DNA from: Clostridia bacterium
GTDB taxonomy: Bacteria > Bacillota > Clostridia > Christensenellales > Maliibacteriaceae
Length of the DNA: 64,000 nucleotides
NCBI GenBank assembly: GCA_017431145.1
Contig: JAFRLQ010000135.1
Span: forward strand, 217,572 to 281,571
Direction: 5' to 3'
Shown piece by piece: positions 60,470-64,000 of the stretch. Under the pieces are notes generated by a model. That model was not told where the DNA came from and did no database searches. It saw nothing but the letters and a program-made list of their open reading frames with translations. Each line of letters starts with the position of its first letter. Position 1 is the first letter of the stretch. Position numbers and translations under genes: made by a program.

Positions 60470-61175
60470 CTTTCTGCTCCTTCTGATGTTCCAGCAGTTG
60501 TTGTGCAAACAGAATGTCCTCCTGTCGTGTGATCTTGATCAGGGCAGGTGATCCCTCCACCATTCTTACGGGATGTCCTGCGATCATCGCTGCGGAGCAG
60601 TCATCCGTCACGTTCGGGTTGTCCTGCGGCACCGTGTTCAGCGCATCAAGCAGAAGCCCGATGCGGAAACTCTGCGGCGTCTGGTTCCGGAACACAGTCC
60701 GTCTCGGCGGCATTTGGGAAACGGTCTCCCCGTCCAGCGAAATGACTGGGGTGTCCGTCTCCGGCATAACAGTGACGCAGGCACCGTGTACTGACGCCGC
60801 TTCTATATTCCTGCTGATCACTTCTTCCGAAAGAAGCGGTCTTGCCGCGTCATGGACCAGGACCACATCCTCTTCGTCTGCGCCGTGGGAAAGCAGGAAC
60901 AGCAGACCGTTCAGGACCGAATCCCTGCGCTCTTTTCCCGCCTGCGCGACGCCGAGAAACCTGCCGATCCTCTGATCGTGCACGACTTCTCCGATATGCT
61001 CTTTCCATTCCTCTCTCGCGGCAACGCAGATCCCGCTGATCCCGGGATGCACGGAAAAAGCCTCCATGGAATAGGATATGATCTCGCGGCCGGACAGTTT
61101 CAGATACTGTTTCGGGACCTGTGCACCGAAGCGCACACCCTTCCCGCCGGCTACGATCAGCGCGAAAGCCTTCAT
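60459..61175 (-). CDS. ispD: 2-C-methyl-D-erythritol 4-phosphate cytidylyltransferase
   Basis: The 238-residue enzyme of the MEP isoprenoid pathway joins CTP to methylerythritol phosphate. The start LIVAGGKGVRFGAQVPKQYL carries the CTP loop with its conserved Arg and Lys. VLVHDAARPLLSEE (DxARP) and VEGSPALIKITRQEDILFA (the late KIT/EDI block) complete the family pattern. Length is normal. It is the first gene of a minus-strand run toward priA and diverges from pepC. Its likely promoter faces that of pepC. Confidence 0.95.
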   Translation of the reverse strand: MKAFALIVAGGKGVRFGAQVPKQYLKLSGREIISYSMEAFSVHPGISGICVAAREEWKEHIGEVVHDQRIGRFLGVAQAGKERRDSVLNGLLFLLSHGADEEDVVLVHDAARPLLSEEVISRNIEAASVHGACVTVMPETDTPVISLDGETVSQMPPRRTVFRNQTPQSFRIGLLLDALNTVPQDNPNVTDDCSAAMIAGHPVRMVEGSPALIKITRQEDILFAQQLLEHQKEQKDVL

Positions 61176-61198
61176 CTTCCCCTTTCACCTCGTTGTCA

Positions 61199-61227
61199 TT
61201 GACGATTCTGTGCGAAACGAATATATT
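61199..61227 (+). promoter_or_regulatory. Putative pepC promoter
   Basis: TTGACG (61199-61204), a 17-base spacer and TATATT (61222-61227), with a predicted transcription start at about 61234 and a leader of about 80 bases. Confidence 0.6.
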
Positions 61228-61228
61228 A

Positions 61229-61238
61229 GTTCATGAAC
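61229..61238. promoter_or_regulatory. Palindrome between the pepC and ispD promoters
   Basis: GTTCATGAAC, a perfect 10-base palindrome, sits at the predicted transcription starts of both genes, one base after the pepC -10 box and next to the ispD -10 box. It is a candidate shared operator. Confidence 0.4.
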
Positions 61239-61266
61239 ATTATAATGCAGTTGCGGTTCCTTGCAA
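61239..61266 (-). promoter_or_regulatory. Putative ispD promoter, facing the pepC promoter
   Basis: On the minus strand TTGCAA (61266-61261), 16 bases and TATAAT (61244-61239). It lies inside the pepC leader and points toward ispD. Confidence 0.55.
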
Positions 61267-61267
61267 A

Positions 61268-61281
61268 TGAAAGCGGTTTCC
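61268..61281 (+). promoter_or_regulatory. cre-like site in the pepC leader
   Basis: TGAAAGCGGTTTCC matches the CcpA cre consensus TGWAANCGNTNWCA at all defined positions but the last. It lies just upstream of the ispD -35 box and 33 bases before pepC. Confidence 0.3.
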
Positions 61282-61313
61282 GGCTGCGTACAATCACCCC
61301 ACGGAGGTCACCC

Positions 61314-62654
61314 ATGTCCAATCTGAACGGTCTTTCCTTTGATACCCTGAACCGCATGCGCGAGTCTTTCCTTTCTGACCGCGCCAACCGCACCAATATG
61401 CGCGCAGCGACGTCTGTCGGCCTGTCCAAGGCTGCGCTCGACTCCACAGTTGACTGGTCAATCACCCAGCATTTCAGCATCGATCTGAAGCAGGGCTCCA
61501 TCACCAACCAGAAACAGAGCGGCCGCTGCTGGATGTTCGCCTCTCTGAATACCATGCGCTTTGAGATCATCAAAAAAAACAAGCTGAAAGACTTTGAACT
61601 TTCCCAGAGCTACCCTCTGTTTTATGACAAACTGGAAAAATCCAATTATTTCCTTGAGAGCATCCTCAACACGCTGGACGAGGAAACGGATTCCCGTCTA
61701 ATCGCGCATCTGCTCACCGACCCCGTCAGTGACGGCGGGCAGTGGGACATGTTCGTCGGTCTTGTGGAAAAGTATGGCGTCGTTCCGAAGGATGTCATGA
61801 AGGAGACCGCCGTGTCCTCCATGACGCGCGAGATGGACCGCGTTCTGACGCGCAAGCTGCGCGAATACGCATGCACGCTCCGCGAGGCGCACGCAGCGGG
61901 AGAAGTGGAATCCTCCCTTCGCGAACGCAAATCGCAGATGATCGAGGAAGTCTACCGGATCCTCTGCATCAGCCTCGGCTGCCCGCCCGTCGCATTCGAC
62001 CTCGAGATGCGGGACGAGGATGACAATCTGATCCGCAGAAACGGGATCACACCGCAGGAATTCTTCCGCGAGTTCGTAGGCTGGGACCTCAGCGATTACG
62101 TGAGCATCATCAGCGCGCCGACGAAAGACAAGCCGTTTTTCCGCACCTACGGGATCGAGTATCTCGGAAGCGTATATGAAGGCCGTCCCGTCCACTATCT
62201 CAATCTGCCCATCGACGCCCTGAAAAAAGCGGCGATCGCGCAGCTGTCCGACGGACACCCCGTATGGTTCGGCTGTGACGTGGGACAGAGTTCCGCGCGA
62301 AACGGCGTGATGGATCCCGGCATCGTCCGCTATGACGAACTGTTCAACGTCTCCTTTACCATGGACCGCGCGCAGCGTCTGGACTATCATGAGAGCCTGA
62401 TGACGCACGCCATGGTCTTCCTCGGCGTAGAGCTTGACGACAGCGGCGCCCCCGTGCGCTGGCGTGTCGAGAACAGCTGGGGCAACGAGCCCGGCAGAGA
62501 AGGCTATTACGTGATGTCGGACGCCTGGTTCGACGAGTATCTGTATCAGGTGGTCGTCAACAGGAACTATCTCCCCGAAGAGTACCGCAAAATGCTCTCG
62601 CAGGAGGCGATCATGCTCAAGCCCTGGGATCCGATGGGCTCCCTCGCGCGCTGA
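61314..62654 (+). CDS. pepC: C1-family aminopeptidase (bleomycin hydrolase-like)
   Basis: This is a 446-residue papain-like peptidase from ATG 61314, after ACGGAGG. The catalytic cysteine is in NQKQSGRCWMFASLN, with the Gln oxyanion residue at its start. The catalytic His is in LMTHAMVFLGVEL and the Asn in RWRVENSWGNEPG. Length fits PepC/BlmH, whose C-terminal arm closes the active site of a hexamer and gives aminopeptidase activity. It helps use peptides as an amino-acid source. A clear terminator follows. Confidence 0.96.
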   Translation: MSNLNGLSFDTLNRMRESFLSDRANRTNMRAATSVGLSKAALDSTVDWSITQHFSIDLKQGSITNQKQSGRCWMFASLNTMRFEIIKKNKLKDFELSQSYPLFYDKLEKSNYFLESILNTLDEETDSRLIAHLLTDPVSDGGQWDMFVGLVEKYGVVPKDVMKETAVSSMTREMDRVLTRKLREYACTLREAHAAGEVESSLRERKSQMIEEVYRILCISLGCPPVAFDLEMRDEDDNLIRRNGITPQEFFREFVGWDLSDYVSIISAPTKDKPFFRTYGIEYLGSVYEGRPVHYLNLPIDALKKAAIAQLSDGHPVWFGCDVGQSSARNGVMDPGIVRYDELFNVSFTMDRAQRLDYHESLMTHAMVFLGVELDDSGAPVRWRVENSWGNEPGREGYYVMSDAWFDEYLYQVVVNRNYLPEEYRKMLSQEAIMLKPWDPMGSLAR

Positions 62655-62671
62655 CACATCCGTTCATCTCA

Positions 62672-62710
62672 AGCTTTTCCGTTCCGATACGGAAAAGCTT
62701 TTTTCTTTTT
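62672..62710 (+). terminator. Rho-independent terminator of pepC
   Basis: AAGCTTTTCCG-TTCCGATA-CGGAAAAGCTT followed by TTTCTTTTT, 17 bases after the pepC stop. Confidence 0.85.
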
Positions 62711-62746
62711 CACGTTTTTCTCCGTGATACCCGTCATACATTCCTA

Positions 62747-62752
62747 TATAAT
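62747..62752 (+). promoter_or_regulatory. Putative -10 box of the adenine-deaminase-like gene
   Basis: TATAAT, 37 bases before the start at 62790, with a weak -35 region. Confidence 0.4.
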
Positions 62753-62789
62753 GAATCTGTTGTTATTTAATGGAACAAGGAGGCACCAT

Positions 62790-64000
62790 ATGACTGAGAT
62801 CAAACGATATGTAGAAGCCGCGCAGGGTCGCGAAGCGCTGGATCTGAAAATCTGCAACGCGAAGGTCGTGAACGTGTTCAACGACACGGTCACGGACGGG
62901 GATATCGGGATTGTCGGCAAACGCATCGTCTGTGTAGGCGATCTTTCCGCACATCCCGCCAAAGAGGTCCTGGACGCCGGCGGCAATTATGCCGTTCCCG
63001 GTTTCATCGACTCCCACATGCATGTGGAAAGCAGCATGCTCACCCCCGCCAATTTCGCCAAGGTCGCATTGGAGAACGGCACGACGAGCTGTGCAGCCGA
63101 TCCGCACGAGATCGGGAACGTACTGGGTTTCACAGGTGTCAAAGCGCTGATCGAAGCCTCCAGAGGGCTGCCTCTTCACTTTTATTTCTTCGCCCCCTCC
63201 ACCATTCCCTCCGCGCCGGGCTTTGAGGACGCAGGGTTTGAAGTCGGCGCACAGGAGACGGAGACGTTCATGAACATGGACGGGATCCACGGTCTGGGCG
63301 AGATCATGGATTTCAACGGAGTGGCAAACGGTGAGGACCATATCCTTTCCGTCATCGAGACCGCGCGCAGACACGGCACGATCATCGACGGACACGTTCC
63401 GGTCCTCACCGGGTGGAAACTGCAGGCATTCCGCGCCAGCGGCATCGACTCCGATCACTGCGTGAACACGGCGGAAAAGCTTCTGGAAGATATCTCCCTC
63501 GGAATCACGGCTGAAGTACAGGGGAACAACATGTCACCGGAACTTGCGAAGATCCTGAACGAAGCGCCCGTCAACAACCGCCTGTGCATCTGCACGGACG
63601 ACGTCTCCCTGACGATCCTGCTTCATCACGGACACCTGAACTACGCTGTGGAAAAGGCTATCGAAATGGGTCTTGATCCCATCAAGGCCGTCCGTTTCGT
63701 CACGATCAACGCCGCAGACCGCATGCGTCTGTATGACACGGGCGCCATCGCGCCGGGACGGATCGCGGACATCCAGATCATGCCGGATCTGCGTCATCCC
63801 AAGCCGCTGACCGTACTGTCCGAAGGGACCGTCGTGGTGCGCGACGGCAGATTCTGCGAATCGATCGAACCGAACACATTCCCCGATGAGGTCTATCACT
63901 CCATGAAGCTTGATCCGCTTGCTCCGGAAGATTTCGCTTCCGAGATCGAGATCGGCCGGAATAAAAACGGAAAAGCGCTGGTCAACATGATGCAGATCAC
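62790..64000 (+). CDS. Adenine deaminase-like amidohydrolase (3' end outside window)
   Basis: The 403 codons seen are open to the window edge. The start ATG follows AAGGAGG. The N-terminal beta domain and metal site GFIDSHMHVESSMLTP, then CAADPHEIGNVLGFTG, FAPSTIPSAPGFE and GLGEIMDFNGVANGED match adenine deaminase (Ade), which turns adenine into hypoxanthine with two metals. Later motifs differ. The usual S-H-E or S-D-H-E is SDHC, the R-E-G-S-A-A-x-N-L block is VQGNNMSPEL, and TDDR is TDDV. The family is certain but the substrate may not be adenine. The usual C-terminal domain (another 150-200 residues) is expected beyond base 64000. Confidence 0.85.
   Translation, partial: MTEIKRYVEAAQGREALDLKICNAKVVNVFNDTVTDGDIGIVGKRIVCVGDLSAHPAKEVLDAGGNYAVPGFIDSHMHVESSMLTPANFAKVALENGTTSCAADPHEIGNVLGFTGVKALIEASRGLPLHFYFFAPSTIPSAPGFEDAGFEVGAQETETFMNMDGIHGLGEIMDFNGVANGEDHILSVIETARRHGTIIDGHVPVLTGWKLQAFRASGIDSDHCVNTAEKLLEDISLGITAEVQGNNMSPELAKILNEAPVNNRLCICTDDVSLTILLHHGHLNYAVEKAIEMGLDPIKAVRFVTINAADRMRLYDTGAIAPGRIADIQIMPDLRHPKPLTVLSEGTVVVRDGRFCESIEPNTFPDEVYHSMKLDPLAPEDFASEIEIGRNKNGKALVNMMQI

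Noticed and set aside
1..64000. Prophage, insertion sequence or integrative element
   Set aside because: No transposase, integrase, phage structural gene, terminal repeats or tRNA-end duplications were found; gene order is ordinary chromosomal.

Overview
The window is an ordinary stretch of bacterial chromosome, densely coded, with a base composition of roughly half G+C by eye. It looks like an anaerobic Firmicute (Bacillota; Clostridia or Erysipelotrichia-like, not resolvable from sequence alone). The reasons are pyruvate-phosphate dikinase, a double-ATPase CoA-dehydratase-activase protein, the fatty acid kinase FakA/FakB, a PASTA kinase with its PP2C phosphatase, a FliB fragment, AGGAGG-type ribosome binding sites and many ATGA stop-start overlaps. 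Most genes lie on the minus strand. I saw no transposase, integrase, rRNA, tRNA or CRISPR array.

Region 1 (1-13.3 kb, minus) is accessory metabolism: a FliB-like fragment, a DUF4406-like protein, a divergent deformylase, a 4Fe-4S aldo/keto reductase, then a tightly overlapping set PPK2 - HD hydrolase - PIN nuclease - Thg1-like 3'-5' polymerase (2276-5003). Upstream of it come a rhamnulokinase gene broken by one in-frame stop, an aldose epimerase, a MATE exporter, a membrane zinc-ribbon protein, a GH13 glucosidase, and UlaE-like and UlaG-like enzymes. Divergent from these (13.4-18.2 kb, plus) are a sugar kinase, a GPH-type sugar symporter and a YtcJ-like amidohydrolase.

Region 2 (18.2-33.6 kb) holds an acetamidase-MscS-hypothetical operon, ppdK, a secreted-domain zinc-ribbon protein (plus), and a lipid operon FakB-FakA-PlsY-PlsC followed by the 1415-residue activase. 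Together FakB, FakA, PlsY and PlsC can turn free fatty acids into phosphatidic acid.

Region 3 (33.7-46.7 kb, minus) holds a two-component system, a PNPOx-fold protein, a GH127 arabinofuranosidase, several small enzymes (ArsC-like, pyroglutamyl peptidase), a DMT transporter, an iron alcohol dehydrogenase, CorA, an M32 carboxypeptidase, a membrane HExxH protein and an NSS transporter.

Region 4 (46.8-61.2 kb) is the conserved housekeeping cluster ispD - isochorismatase-like - priA - def - fmt - rsmB - rlmN - stp - prkC - rsgA - thiN - PAP2. It is interrupted between rlmN and stp by a plus-strand MATE exporter with an attenuator-like leader and by a flavin-reductase-like gene. The window ends with pepC and a truncated, divergent adenine-deaminase-like gene (plus).

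The most interesting items are the PPK2-HD-PIN-Thg1 operon, the terminator-plus-leader-ORF ahead of the second MATE gene, the face-to-face ispD/pepC promoters around a palindrome, the FakBA-PlsY-PlsC operon with an inverted repeat at its promoter, and the altered motifs of the final deaminase.
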